This document shows positions 13,427 through 21,604 of a stretch of 64,000 nt of DNA, one piece after another. Position 1 is the stretch's first letter, and each line of letters opens with the position of its first letter. The DNA lies in assembly GCA_023411225.1 (NCBI GenBank), contig JAEYPA010000010.1, positions 8,070 to 72,069 of the forward strand, in the 5' to 3' direction. The stretch comes from Bacillota bacterium. Its GTDB lineage: Bacteria > Bacillota > Clostridia > Lachnospirales > Lachnospiraceae. Under the pieces are notes generated by a model. That model had not been told where the DNA came from. It did not search any database and worked only from the letters and a program-made list of their open reading frames with translations. The translations under genes and the position numbers were made by a program.

Positions 13427-14947
13427 TTAATTCGCCTCCAAGGGTAGGGTAAAAGTAAATGAACAGCCTAGACCATCTGGGTTGTTACAACCAGTGATAG
13501 TACCACCATGTGCCTTTATAATTGCATCGCAGATGGATAGACCGAGACCAAGTCCTCGTTGGCCTTTTTCATGTTTGGACATGGTTGTATAAAATATTTT
13601 AAAGATATTTGGTAAATCATTTTCACTAATTCCTTCTCCAAAGTCTTTTACAGAGAAGACAGCATTCTCTCTTTTGGCATCTTTGGTCACAGCAATGTAA
13701 ATGGCATGCTCTGGGGAGGAATGGTTGATAGAATTATCCAACAGATTTATTAGGACCTGTGTTATGAGGCTTGGATCCATAGGTACCAAGAATAATTCGT
13801 CCGGCATGGTTACTTTTATATCGTATTGTGGAGACCTATTGTTTATATGCAATATAGCACTACCTATCACTTCCTCAACTGGTTCGAGCTGTTTATTTAA
13901 AGTCAATTTTCCGTCTTGTAATTTAGTAAGGCTTAAGATATTCTCAACCAAAGAATGAAGCCAATCTGCGTTATCCCATATTTGCTTAGCTAAATTATGA
14001 CGTGGATCTGCGGATTGTGAAATCCCCATTATTATTTCTGAGGTCCCCATGATTCCTGTTAGTGGAGTACGTAGGTCGTGTGAGATAGCGCGTAACAGGT
14101 TACTACGGTAGCGTTCTTGTATAGTCTTATCCCTGTACTGCATTTTCTGCTCGGTAATTATTATTCGGTCCATAGCTAGGGCAATGCTTTCTGTCACGGC
14201 TCGAAGTAAACCATTTTGTGCAATTGTCATGGTGGAGCCTGTTTCAATAGGAATACGTATGAGACCTAAAACATTGTCTTTACCATATATCAGCCAGTTG
14301 TAAAATTCACTATCAATATAGTAGCTTGTATGTATATCTCTAATACTGTTAACAATATTGTCAATCTGCTCAGTTTGTCGTTTTATTTGAGTCCCAAGTT
14401 TTGTTTGTTGTATATATATGGGTTCTGGGATACCTTTTTGGTCCAGACAAAGGCAGGCAGCTTGACAATCTAAAATATCACTAATAATGCTAATGGAAAT
14501 AGAGGCAACTTCGTAGTTGTCTTTGGCATCGGTCAGATGGTTGGTCAATTGGTAAAGTGCTCTCATTTCTGATTCCTTTTCCAAAGCATTTGCAGCACTT
14601 TCTTTCACGTGAGTGGTTAAAGTGCTGGTAATCAGAGCGGTTATCATCATGATGCCAAAGGTAACAAGATAGCCCGGATCGTTTACAGCAAAGGTGTATA
14701 GAGGGATTGTAAATAAAAAATTATATATTAAGATTGAAAAAATAGATGCTAGAATCCCATATAGGTATCCTGTTGTTAATCTTGCCGTCAATAATACACC
14801 AAGCAGGAAAGTCATAATAATACTTGCATCTTGAAAGTGTATCTTTTGCAGTATCAGGCCGATAATTGTTGTAAGAATTAGTGTGAATAATAGTATCAGT
14901 GTATTTTTGAAAGATTGTTTTACTCTATCATAAGGTTTGTATTTCAC
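13427..14947 (-). CDS. kdpD: KdpD-like sensor histidine kinase lacking the N-terminal KdpD/Usp domains
   Basis: A 506-residue kinase. Residues 15-110 hold four membrane helices (DUF4118-type, IIGLILQKI to MMITALITSTL). A coiled linker and GAF-like region follows (120-270). HisKA has SHDLRTPLTGIMG near 290, and the ATPase domain has NLLDNSINHS, DFGEGI and GLGLGL. Full KdpD (about 890 aa) begins with a KdpD ATP-binding domain and a Usp domain; both are absent. The start is GTG 14947 with AAAGGAA upstream. Although the Kdp pump genes are absent here, the TrkAH operon directly follows, so this pair probably controls K+ uptake by Trk. Confidence 0.9.
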   Translation of the reverse strand: MKYKPYDRVKQSFKNTLILLFTLILTTIIGLILQKIHFQDASIIMTFLLGVLLTARLTTGYLYGILASIFSILIYNFLFTIPLYTFAVNDPGYLVTFGIMMITALITSTLTTHVKESAANALEKESEMRALYQLTNHLTDAKDNYEVASISISIISDILDCQAACLCLDQKGIPEPIYIQQTKLGTQIKRQTEQIDNIVNSIRDIHTSYYIDSEFYNWLIYGKDNVLGLIRIPIETGSTMTIAQNGLLRAVTESIALAMDRIIITEQKMQYRDKTIQERYRSNLLRAISHDLRTPLTGIMGTSEIIMGISQSADPRHNLAKQIWDNADWLHSLVENILSLTKLQDGKLTLNKQLEPVEEVIGSAILHINNRSPQYDIKVTMPDELFLVPMDPSLITQVLINLLDNSINHSSPEHAIYIAVTKDAKRENAVFSVKDFGEGISENDLPNIFKIFYTTMSKHEKGQRGLGLGLSICDAIIKAHGGTITGCNNPDGLGCSFTFTLPLEAN

Positions 14948-15371
14948 TGAATCATTCCTTTCAAGTAAATCTGTTGAGTTAATTATTTATTATATGGAAT
15001 ATTATAACTTCAAATAACATATTTTGCATAATATAAATTTAGTATTATTTATTATTTTAATTAAGTTAAATGCGAATGGGAATTCCAGTAAGCCGAATGG
15101 GGGATGGAATTCACCTTCTTTTTACATTCTTTTTACATAATAAAAAGGCCATAATAAAAACAGGAAGTAGTTGCATGTAAAAAGAAGAGATAATATGTAT
15201 GGAATAGATTTATTATGGATAAATAATACTATAATAGTTTAAAAATTAATTGAAAATGTTGTGTTTTTCCAATTAAATGTGTTATTATTATCATATGATA
15301 TAGTACAAAAGTCACATAGATCACAGTTTAATACTATTTTTAGTTACATTTGAGAAAGCGTGGGAGTAGAT
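14948..15371. other. Intergenic region between kdpD and the GGDEF gene
   Basis: A 424-bp AT-rich divergent promoter region. It holds the TTCTTTTTACAT repeats described separately (15117-15187) and a GAATTCCA / TGGAATTC inverted pair around 15080-15111. I see no ORF with an SD, no riboswitch pattern I recognise (including the c-di-AMP type often found before K+ genes) and no clear terminator. Confidence 0.6.
15117..15187. repeat. Two direct and one inverted copy of TTCTTTTTACAT
   Basis: Direct copies end at 15127 and 15138, exactly 11 bp apart. An inverted copy ATGTAAAAAGAAG lies at 15174-15186. The TTTACAT core resembles PhoB/PhoP-type boxes and recurs before the pst operon (24315-24368). 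The arrangement could bind a PhoB-like dimer at each end, or form a long stem. Confidence 0.6.
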
Positions 15372-17324
15372 ATGAATAATATGCATAATGGAAAAATTCA
15401 TATAGCTGTCATTATTGTAGGATGGAATTTAGACTACCGCCTAGAACTTTTGGAGGGTATGTATGAAGCAGCAGGCACTTACCAATGTTCTTTACATATC
15501 TATACCTGTATGGGTGGAAGCGATGGGGACCATGCATTTAGTAAGGGAGAGTACGATATTTTTGATCTTCCTGACTATTCTCTTTATGATGGGATAGTAT
15601 TTATTTCTAATACAGTATTTGCAGAATCAGTTGTTCAGAAGCTCTCCCTAAGGTTTAGAGTACTTAATATTCCAATAGTTTGTACGGATGCCAGAATGAA
15701 AGATTTTGATTTTATGGGAACCGATAATTATATTGCAATGAGATCTATGGTAGAACATTTGGTAAAGGTGCATCAATACAAGAGATTTAAGATGTTGGCG
15801 GGGCCAAAGAATAACAGGGAAAGTAATCTTAGAATTAAGGCATTTAAGGATGTTTTAAAAGACAATAATATTACGGTAAAAGAAGAAGATATCTATAATG
15901 GCGATTATTCAATGAATGGAGCTTTAGGAGCGATTCATTATTTTATGGACAATGGCAATGAACTACCAGATGTTTTTGTTTGTGCCAACGATCTAATGGC
16001 TTTGACTACCTGTTGGGAATTGGAGTCTTTAGGTTATGATGTACCTAAAGATGTAGCAGTTACTGGTTTCGACAACATATCCCGGACCTTGACTTTCCGC
16101 CCCAGCATTACTTCAATTGGAAGAGCAAAGAAGAAAATGGGTATGGAAGCGGTTAAATATTTAGTTCAGCGTATACTTGGATATAATAAAAAAGTTGATT
16201 TTTATATTCCATATGAATTATGTATAAGAGAAAGCTGTGGATGCAATATCAAGCCAGAGGTATCCATTGATGACTTCAGTAAGCAGTTGTACCATTTTGA
16301 CATGGAGAAAAGATTAATGGAACAGCTTTCTAGAGTTATGGAAGATGATCTAATTGGTTGTAGAAATTATGATGATTTTATCACCAGTATTCGTAACCAT
16401 GTGCCGGAAAGATTTATCAATAAATACTATGTCTGTCTGAATCAATCTGTAGCAGATATGCTTAAAGTTGAATCTAGTGGAATTGAGAAATTTTTAGAAT
16501 ATGAGAAGAATACCACAAATAGCTATGACTCCTATTTTAGTGTTCCAGTTATTTATGAATATGGGATATACAATTCCAATGAGAAGCTTAGCTTTATAGA
16601 AATACTGGAATTAATCAATCATAAGACGAGTGATAAAACATGTGAATATGAAGATATTGCTTATTTTATGCCATTACATTTTAGAGAGCAGTGTTTTGGG
16701 TTCATGGCCTTTGCTGGTAATAGTGCTAATATCATCAATGATTTTATAGGTAATTATGTTAGAAAAATATCGAATTCACTGGAACAGTTACGGATTCATA
16801 GAATGGAAAGTCTGACTATCAGTAAACTGGAGGAATTATATGAAACCGATTCTTTGACCGGTTTATATAATCGCTTTGGTTATAAAAAGCGAATTAATGA
16901 GTTAGTCACTAGGTATGAAAATTCTGAGGATAGCGTTTTAGTACAATTCTTTGATATGGATGAATTGAAGTTAATTAACGATGCTTTTGGGCATGACATG
17001 GGAAATAAGGCAATTATCCTTGTAGCGAACTGCATGAGACAGGTTTATCGTGATGAGTTTTTGATACGTTACGGTGGAGATGAATTTGTAGCGTTAGGTG
17101 TAAACCAAACAGATAGTAGTATGAAATTAAAAAATAGACAGTTTAAGGATATGATAAAGAAGGAAGCATTGAGAAATAACATTACCTATCCAATTAGAGT
17201 TAGTTTGGGTTATCATATTGCTAAACATCCAGAGGAAGCGGACATTGATAGATGGATTAAATTAGCTGATAAGGAAATGTATAAGGATAAGCAAGAAAAG
17301 AGAAGGACAAGGTGGGATAGTTGA
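15372..17324 (+). CDS. Diguanylate cyclase fused to a LacI-type sugar-binding domain
   Basis: A 650-residue cytosolic protein without membrane helices. Residues about 10-285 are a periplasmic-binding-like domain of the LacI/GalR type (HIAVIIVGWNLDYRLELLEG..., DVFVCANDLMALTTCWELESLGYDVPKDVAVTGFDN in fragments: CANDLMAL, VTGFDN) without the usual N-terminal HTH. Residues 300-480 form an unassigned, possibly GAF-like region. Residues about 500-645 are a GGDEF domain with DSLTGLYNRFGY, DMDELKLINDAFGHDMGN and intact RYGGDEF; the RxxD inhibitory site is not visible. ATG 15372 follows GGGAG; a GTG at 15360 is an alternative. It likely makes c-di-GMP in response to a sugar-like ligand. The next gene overlaps by 4 bp. 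Confidence 0.92.
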   Translation: MNNMHNGKIHIAVIIVGWNLDYRLELLEGMYEAAGTYQCSLHIYTCMGGSDGDHAFSKGEYDIFDLPDYSLYDGIVFISNTVFAESVVQKLSLRFRVLNIPIVCTDARMKDFDFMGTDNYIAMRSMVEHLVKVHQYKRFKMLAGPKNNRESNLRIKAFKDVLKDNNITVKEEDIYNGDYSMNGALGAIHYFMDNGNELPDVFVCANDLMALTTCWELESLGYDVPKDVAVTGFDNISRTLTFRPSITSIGRAKKKMGMEAVKYLVQRILGYNKKVDFYIPYELCIRESCGCNIKPEVSIDDFSKQLYHFDMEKRLMEQLSRVMEDDLIGCRNYDDFITSIRNHVPERFINKYYVCLNQSVADMLKVESSGIEKFLEYEKNTTNSYDSYFSVPVIYEYGIYNSNEKLSFIEILELINHKTSDKTCEYEDIAYFMPLHFREQCFGFMAFAGNSANIINDFIGNYVRKISNSLEQLRIHRMESLTISKLEELYETDSLTGLYNRFGYKKRINELVTRYENSEDSVLVQFFDMDELKLINDAFGHDMGNKAIILVANCMRQVYRDEFLIRYGGDEFVALGVNQTDSSMKLKNRQFKDMIKKEALRNNITYPIRVSLGYHIAKHPEEADIDRWIKLADKEMYKDKQEKRRTRWDS

Positions 17325-18103
17325 AGGTAGCAGTTTGTCAAAGCCATATTTATTGGGAAGATAAAGCACGTAATATTCAAGTGGCCGTAGAATATATGAA
17401 ACAAGCATCATCTGAGAATGTAGATCTCATAATTTTTCCGGAAATGAGTTTTACCGGTTTTTCTATGAATGTTTCAGCTGTGGAGGAGACATTGGAGGGT
17501 AGAGATTACTATACAATATCCGAGATGAAAAAACTTGCTACAGCTTATGATATTCATGTAGGCTTTGGATGGGTGAAAAAAGGAGATAAAGCTGAGAATC
17601 ACTATACTATTGTAAATCCTAAGGGGAAAATAATTTCTGACTATATCAAGATACATCCATTTTCTTATGGAAAAGAAGATCAGTATTTTAGTCAGGGAGA
17701 CCAGCTGAGCTTTTGTAAAATAAAAGATCAGTGGGTCTCCACTTTTCTTTGCTACGATTTACGGTTCCCCGAGATTTTTCAGGTAGCGTCAAAAAAAGCA
17801 GATGTAATCATTCATGCTTCTAATTGGCCGGAATCTAGAAAAGAACATTTTACTACATTGTTACGAGCACGAGCTATTGAAAATCAGTGTTATCTTGCTA
17901 GTAGTAATTGTGTTGGATGGTTACAGGGGGAATATTACTCGGGCAACAGCTCAATTATTGCACCAGATGGCACGATTATGGAGACATTGGAACATCTGGA
18001 AGGCCTTATAATTGCAGAATTGTCTCCGAGCGTAGAAGAATACCGGAAGACATTTCCTTTTAAGAAGGACAGACGAGAGAATCTGTATCGTCAATTAGAC
18101 TAA
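17321..18103 (+). CDS. Nitrilase-superfamily carbon-nitrogen hydrolase (omega-amidase-like)
   Basis: A 260-residue enzyme that cleaves amide C-N bonds. The Glu-Lys-Cys triad is visible: Glu in IIFPEMSFTGF (about 41), Lys in YIKIHPFSYGKED (about 111) and Cys in FLCYDLRFPE (about 146). Length and wording fit the Nit2/YafV omega-amidase branch, which deaminates alpha-ketoglutaramate and related amides. It starts at TTG 17321 overlapping the TGA of the GGDEF gene, with GGTGGGA upstream, so the two are translationally coupled. The functional link to the cyclase is unclear. The next gene, ilvE, has its own promoter. Confidence 0.9.
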   Translation: MKVAVCQSHIYWEDKARNIQVAVEYMKQASSENVDLIIFPEMSFTGFSMNVSAVEETLEGRDYYTISEMKKLATAYDIHVGFGWVKKGDKAENHYTIVNPKGKIISDYIKIHPFSYGKEDQYFSQGDQLSFCKIKDQWVSTFLCYDLRFPEIFQVASKKADVIIHASNWPESRKEHFTTLLRARAIENQCYLASSNCVGWLQGEYYSGNSSIIAPDGTIMETLEHLEGLIIAELSPSVEEYRKTFPFKKDRRENLYRQLD

Positions 18104-18146
18104 TTGTTTGATTGCAATTACTGAAGAAAAAACTTTAATTATAAAG

Positions 18147-18175
18147 TTGTAGTTAAGAAACTGCAATGCTATAAT
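18147..18175 (+). promoter_or_regulatory. ilvE promoter
   Basis: TTGTAG (18147-18152), 17 bp spacer, perfect TATAAT (18170-18175), 69 bp before the ilvE start. No T-box or leader peptide is seen. Confidence 0.7.
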
Positions 18176-18243
18176 AGTTGCTATGAACATTGCGGCTATG
18201 CTTTACATAAGCAGAGCTTAATGATAAGAAAGGAAGTACGAAG

Positions 18244-19269
18244 ATGGGAAAGATGAATATTGATTGGGAAAATATTGGCTTTGGCTATATAAAGACTGAC
18301 CAGAGATTTGTTGCAAATTACCGTAATGGTGCATGGGAAGAAGGCGGAATGACGACTGATGATATGGTAGTCATTAGTGAGTGTGCCGGTGTTCTTCAAT
18401 ATGCACAGACTATTTTTGAAGGATTAAAGGCATATACCACGGAAGATGGTCATATTGTAACCTTCCGTCCTGACCTTAATGCGAGCCGTATGGCAGATTC
18501 TTCCAAGAGACTTGAGATGCCAGTATTTCCAGAGGATAAGTTTGTGGAGGCTGTGATTGAAACCGTAAAAGCTAATAGGGATTATGTACCACCTTATGGT
18601 TCTGGGGCTACTCTTTATGTTCGTCCATATATGTTTGGTAGCAATCCGGTTATTGGAGTAAAACCTGCTGATGAATATCAGTTTAGAATCTTTACCACTC
18701 CAGTTGGACCATATTTTAAAGGTGGTGTAAAGCCACTTACAATCTGTGTAAGTGATTTTGATCGTGCAGCTCCTTGCGGAACGGGTCATATTAAAGCAGG
18801 TCTTAATTATGCCATGAGCTTACATGCAATTCAAACAGCTCATCGTAATGGATTTGACGAAAATATGTATCTAGATGCAAGTACCAGAACTAAGGTTGAA
18901 GAAACCGGTGGTGCCAACTTTTTGTTTGTTACTAAGGATAATAAGATAGTAGTGCCTCAATCAGATAGTATTCTTCCATCTATCACTCGTCGTTCCTTAG
19001 TAACCGTAGCCAAAGATTATTTAGGTTTGGAAGTAGAAGAGAGAGAAGTATTTTTAAGTGAAGTAAAGGATTTTGCAGAATGCGGTTTATGTGGAACTGC
19101 AGCTGTTATTTCTCCAGTTGGCAAGGTTGTTGATCATGGTAACGAAATCTGTTTTCCAAGTGGCATGTCAGAGATGGGTCCTGTAACAAAGAAACTTTAT
19201 GAGACATTAACCGGAATCCAAATGGGAAGGATCGAAGCTCCTAAGGGATGGATTCAGGTAATTGAATAA
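18244..19269 (+). CDS. ilvE: Branched-chain amino acid aminotransferase
   Basis: A 341-residue PLP enzyme of fold type IV that transfers amino groups between Val/Leu/Ile and 2-oxoglutarate. The PLP lysine is in GTGHIKAGLNYAMSL (about residue 182). The motifs YVRPYMFGSNPVIGV, FDENMYLDASTRTKVEETGGANF (shown as EETGGANF) and CGTAAVISPVG are seen. Length and sequence belong to the type II BCAT group of about 340 aa. AAGGAAG precedes ATG 18244. It is flanked by its own promoter and terminator, so it is monocistronic. Confidence 0.96.
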   Translation: MGKMNIDWENIGFGYIKTDQRFVANYRNGAWEEGGMTTDDMVVISECAGVLQYAQTIFEGLKAYTTEDGHIVTFRPDLNASRMADSSKRLEMPVFPEDKFVEAVIETVKANRDYVPPYGSGATLYVRPYMFGSNPVIGVKPADEYQFRIFTTPVGPYFKGGVKPLTICVSDFDRAAPCGTGHIKAGLNYAMSLHAIQTAHRNGFDENMYLDASTRTKVEETGGANFLFVTKDNKIVVPQSDSILPSITRRSLVTVAKDYLGLEVEEREVFLSEVKDFAECGLCGTAAVISPVGKVVDHGNEICFPSGMSEMGPVTKKLYETLTGIQMGRIEAPKGWIQVIE

Positions 19270-19284
19270 AAACCATAGCTAAAC

Positions 19285-19317
19285 AATGGCTTCCTGTTTT
19301 ATGGGAAGCCATTTTAT
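19285..19317 (+). terminator. ilvE terminator
   Basis: Perfect 10-bp stem AATGGCTTCC (19285-19294 with 19304-19313) followed by TTTTA. Confidence 0.85.
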
Positions 19318-19409
19318 ATGAAGAGTAACTTCGTGAATTTCTTTTCATATAAAAACTGTGGGATACGCACAAACGACTTGTCCGCTTTGCTCCCTTCAGG
19401 CTAAAGTAT

Positions 19410-19475
19410 ATTTTACAAAAGTCTTTCTAACATTTTACCTTTGTTTGTATTTGAACTTTACATAGGTGTTTTATC
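19410..19475 (+). promoter_or_regulatory. Candidate Pho box before the solitary pstS
   Basis: TTTTAC-like units occur at 19411, 19433, 19444 (TTTGTAT) and 19457 (TTTACAT), mostly in multiples of about 11 bp, then TATCAT near 19474 as a possible -10. It resembles the pst operon promoter. Phosphate control by PhoB is inferred. Confidence 0.5.
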
Positions 19476-19536
19476 ATACAGACATAGGTTAGAGACACCT
19501 AAAAAGACAAAATGAGTGAAAATGGAGGAAAGATTT

Positions 19537-20466
19537 ATGAAGAGCGATAATAGTAGAATTTTAGAACGTAAGATTCTTAAAAAGGGAATTACAATAATTG
19601 CAATTATGACATTGGCAATCTGTTCACTGACAGCCTGTGGAAGTAATAACAGTAAAGCAAGTTCATCTAGTGATTTTGATGCTTCTCATGAAATCACAGT
19701 AGTATCTCGAGAAGATGGATCCGGAACAAGGGGAGCCTTCATTGAGCTATTTGGTATTGAAGAGAAAGCGACTGATGGCCAAAAGATTGACCATACAACT
19801 GAGGATGCAACTGTTGCAAATAATACTGCAACCATGATGACAACTGTAAGTAATTCTGCTTACGCAATTGGGTATGTTTCACTGGGCTCAGTAAATGACA
19901 CAATTAAAGCGATTAAAATCGATGGAGCAAAAGCAACTGGAGAACAGGTAAAAGCAGGTGCCTACAAAATTGTCAGACCGTTTAACATTGTTACTAAAGC
20001 TGGTGTGAGTGAAGTGGCAAGTGATTTTATTAATTTTATCTTGAGTTCAGAGGGGCAGAAAGTAGTGGGAGACAATGGATACATTGCTCTTGATAATGTA
20101 AAACCATTTGCTAGTAATAAGGCAATCGGTAAAGTAGTAGTAGCTGGTTCCTCTAGCGTATCTCCAGTGATGGAAAAACTGAAAGAAGCCTATACAGCAG
20201 TTAATAAAGGTGCCAGTGTTGAAATTCAGACCAGTGACTCCACTACAGGTATAACCTCTGCCATCAGCGGAACCTGTGATATTGGAATGGCATCCAGAGA
20301 ATTAAAGGATAGTGAGACACAAAAGGGTGTTACCAGTACAGTAATTGGGAAGGATGGCATTGCAGTAATCGTCAATAAAGTATCCCCCTTAACAGAACTG
20401 TCAAGTGACCAGATAAAAAGTATATTTACCGGTGAAATAACCGAATGGAATGAAATAATAAAATAA
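19537..20466 (+). CDS. pstS: Phosphate-binding lipoprotein PstS, lobe order permuted (copy 1)
   Basis: A 309-residue phosphate-binding protein. A basic N-region and hydrophobic stretch end in lipobox LTAC (Cys about 34). Unusually, the mature part starts with the block that lies in the middle of normal PstS (VVSREDGSGTRGAF, then IGYVSLGSVNDT and FILSSEGQKVV). It ends with the usual N-terminal block (VAGSSSVSPVMEKL, QTSDSTTGITSA, IGMASRELK, SIFTGEITEWNEI). ATG 19537 follows GGAGGAA; upstream in-frame ATGs precede the SD. The gene stands alone with its own Pho-box-like promoter and terminator, 4 kb from the pst operon, and may supply a second receptor to PstCAB. Confidence 0.93.
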   Translation: MKSDNSRILERKILKKGITIIAIMTLAICSLTACGSNNSKASSSSDFDASHEITVVSREDGSGTRGAFIELFGIEEKATDGQKIDHTTEDATVANNTATMMTTVSNSAYAIGYVSLGSVNDTIKAIKIDGAKATGEQVKAGAYKIVRPFNIVTKAGVSEVASDFINFILSSEGQKVVGDNGYIALDNVKPFASNKAIGKVVVAGSSSVSPVMEKLKEAYTAVNKGASVEIQTSDSTTGITSAISGTCDIGMASRELKDSETQKGVTSTVIGKDGIAVIVNKVSPLTELSSDQIKSIFTGEITEWNEIIK

Positions 20467-20506
20467 GTTCATAGTCAGTAAAGCATATTACTTTCTGCCT
20501 ATACTA

Positions 20507-20541
20507 ACGACTCTATTTTGTGTTAAAATAGAGTCGTTCTA
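20507..20541 (+). terminator. Terminator after the solitary pstS
   Basis: Perfect 13-bp stem ACGACTCTATTTT (20507-20519 with 20525-20537), 5-nt loop, then TCTATT. Confidence 0.88.
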
Positions 20542-20571
20542 TTATGAAAAATGTTTTATAGGAGGAAGTTT

Positions 20572-21324
20572 ATGAAATTAATATCATGGAATGTAAATGG
20601 AATTCGTGCCTGTCTTGGAAAAGGGTTTATGGATTATTTTAAGCAGGTTGATGCTGATATATTTTGCATACAGGAAAGTAAGGTACAGGAGGGGCAGGTT
20701 GCTCTAGAGCTTGCGGGGTACCATCAGTACTGGAATTATGCTGAAAAAAAAGGATACTCGGGTACTGCCTTATTTACTAAGACAGAGCCTATTGCTGTGA
20801 CCTATGGAATAGGAATTTTGGAGCATGATCATGAAGGCAGGGTAATTACGGCAGAATATGAAGATTATTATGTAGTAACCGTTTATACTCCTAACTCACA
20901 GGATGAATTGAAGCGTCTTGATTATCGTATGGAATGGGAAGATGCCTTCTTAGATTATCTAAAGAGACTAGAAGAAAATAAACCGGTTATTTTCTGTGGG
21001 GATCTGAATGTAGCCCATAATGAAATTGATTTAAAGAATCCTAAAACCAACCGGAAGAATGCAGGCTTTTCTGACGAGGAAAGAGCTAAAATGACTGCTC
21101 TTTTGGAGGCTGGTTTTATTGATACCTTCCGGTATTTTTATCCTGATCTGGAAGGGGTATATTCCTGGTGGTCATACCGATTTAGTGCCCGTGCCAAGAA
21201 TGCCGGATGGCGCATCGATTATTTTCTTGTGTCTGAGCAACTAAAGCCCCGTTTAGTTGATGCAGCTATTCATACGGAGGTTATGGGAAGTGATCATTGC
21301 CCAGTAGAACTTACAATTCAGTAG
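20572..21324 (+). CDS. xth: Exodeoxyribonuclease III / AP endonuclease
   Basis: A 250-residue DNA repair nuclease that cuts at abasic sites and degrades 3' ends. Catalytic motifs are complete: SWNVNGIRA (5-13), QESK near 36, YTPNSQ near 104, GDLNVAH near 145, YSWWSYR near 205 and the terminal SDHCPVEL. Length is normal for the ExoA/Xth family. The start ATG 20572 follows a strong AGGAGGAAG; the in-frame ATG at 20551 overlaps the terminator and is rejected. The Cys-rich mini-protein gene follows after 15 bp, probably on the same transcript. Confidence 0.96.
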   Translation: MKLISWNVNGIRACLGKGFMDYFKQVDADIFCIQESKVQEGQVALELAGYHQYWNYAEKKGYSGTALFTKTEPIAVTYGIGILEHDHEGRVITAEYEDYYVVTVYTPNSQDELKRLDYRMEWEDAFLDYLKRLEENKPVIFCGDLNVAHNEIDLKNPKTNRKNAGFSDEERAKMTALLEAGFIDTFRYFYPDLEGVYSWWSYRFSARAKNAGWRIDYFLVSEQLKPRLVDAAIHTEVMGSDHCPVELTIQ

Positions 21325-21339
21325 TAAGGAGGGATTACC

Positions 21340-21522
21340 ATGAAGGGCAAGACAAATTGCGAGTTGTGTTTCAATTATAGTTATGACGAAGAATATGATT
21401 GTATGGTTTGTGATATGGATCTAGATGAGGATGAAATGGCCAGATATCTTACGTCCACCTTTTACAATTGTCCATATTTTCAGATGAATGATGAATACAA
21501 GATAGTGCGAAAACAAATGTAG
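21340..21522 (+). CDS. Cys-rich 60-residue protein (DUF6472-like)
   Basis: A small acidic protein with two CxxC-type pairs: CELC (residues 7-10 region), CMVC (about 21-24), and a further Cys in YNCPYFQ near 44. The pattern suggests a zinc or iron knuckle. The central DMDLDEDEM stretch and YNCPY block are the wording I recall for DUF6472, a Lachnospiraceae family; this label is from memory. AAGGAGG precedes ATG 21340. It sits 15 bp after exonuclease III, so it may be linked to DNA repair or simply cotranscribed. Confidence 0.8.
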   Translation: MKGKTNCELCFNYSYDEEYDCMVCDMDLDEDEMARYLTSTFYNCPYFQMNDEYKIVRKQM

Positions 21523-21533
21523 ATTTATAAGAT

Positions 21534-21561
21534 TTGCAATCGTTTGAGAATGTGTTACAAT
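21534..21561 (+). promoter_or_regulatory. Promoter of the PHP gene
   Basis: TTGCAA (21534-21539), 16 bp, TACAAT (21556-21561), 43 bp before the start of the PHP-domain gene. Confidence 0.6.
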
Positions 21562-21604
21562 AGCAGATAATATAAGGGCTCTTACGGAAAAGGAGAGAAT
21601 TAAG

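Noticed and set aside
14948..15371. Possible c-di-AMP (ydaO) riboswitch before the K+ sensor
   Set aside because: I looked for one because such elements often control K+ genes, but found only short repeats and AT-rich sequence.
18104..18243. T-box or attenuator before ilvE
   Set aside because: There is a good promoter but no T-box sequence, specifier stem or leader peptide, and the gap is too short.
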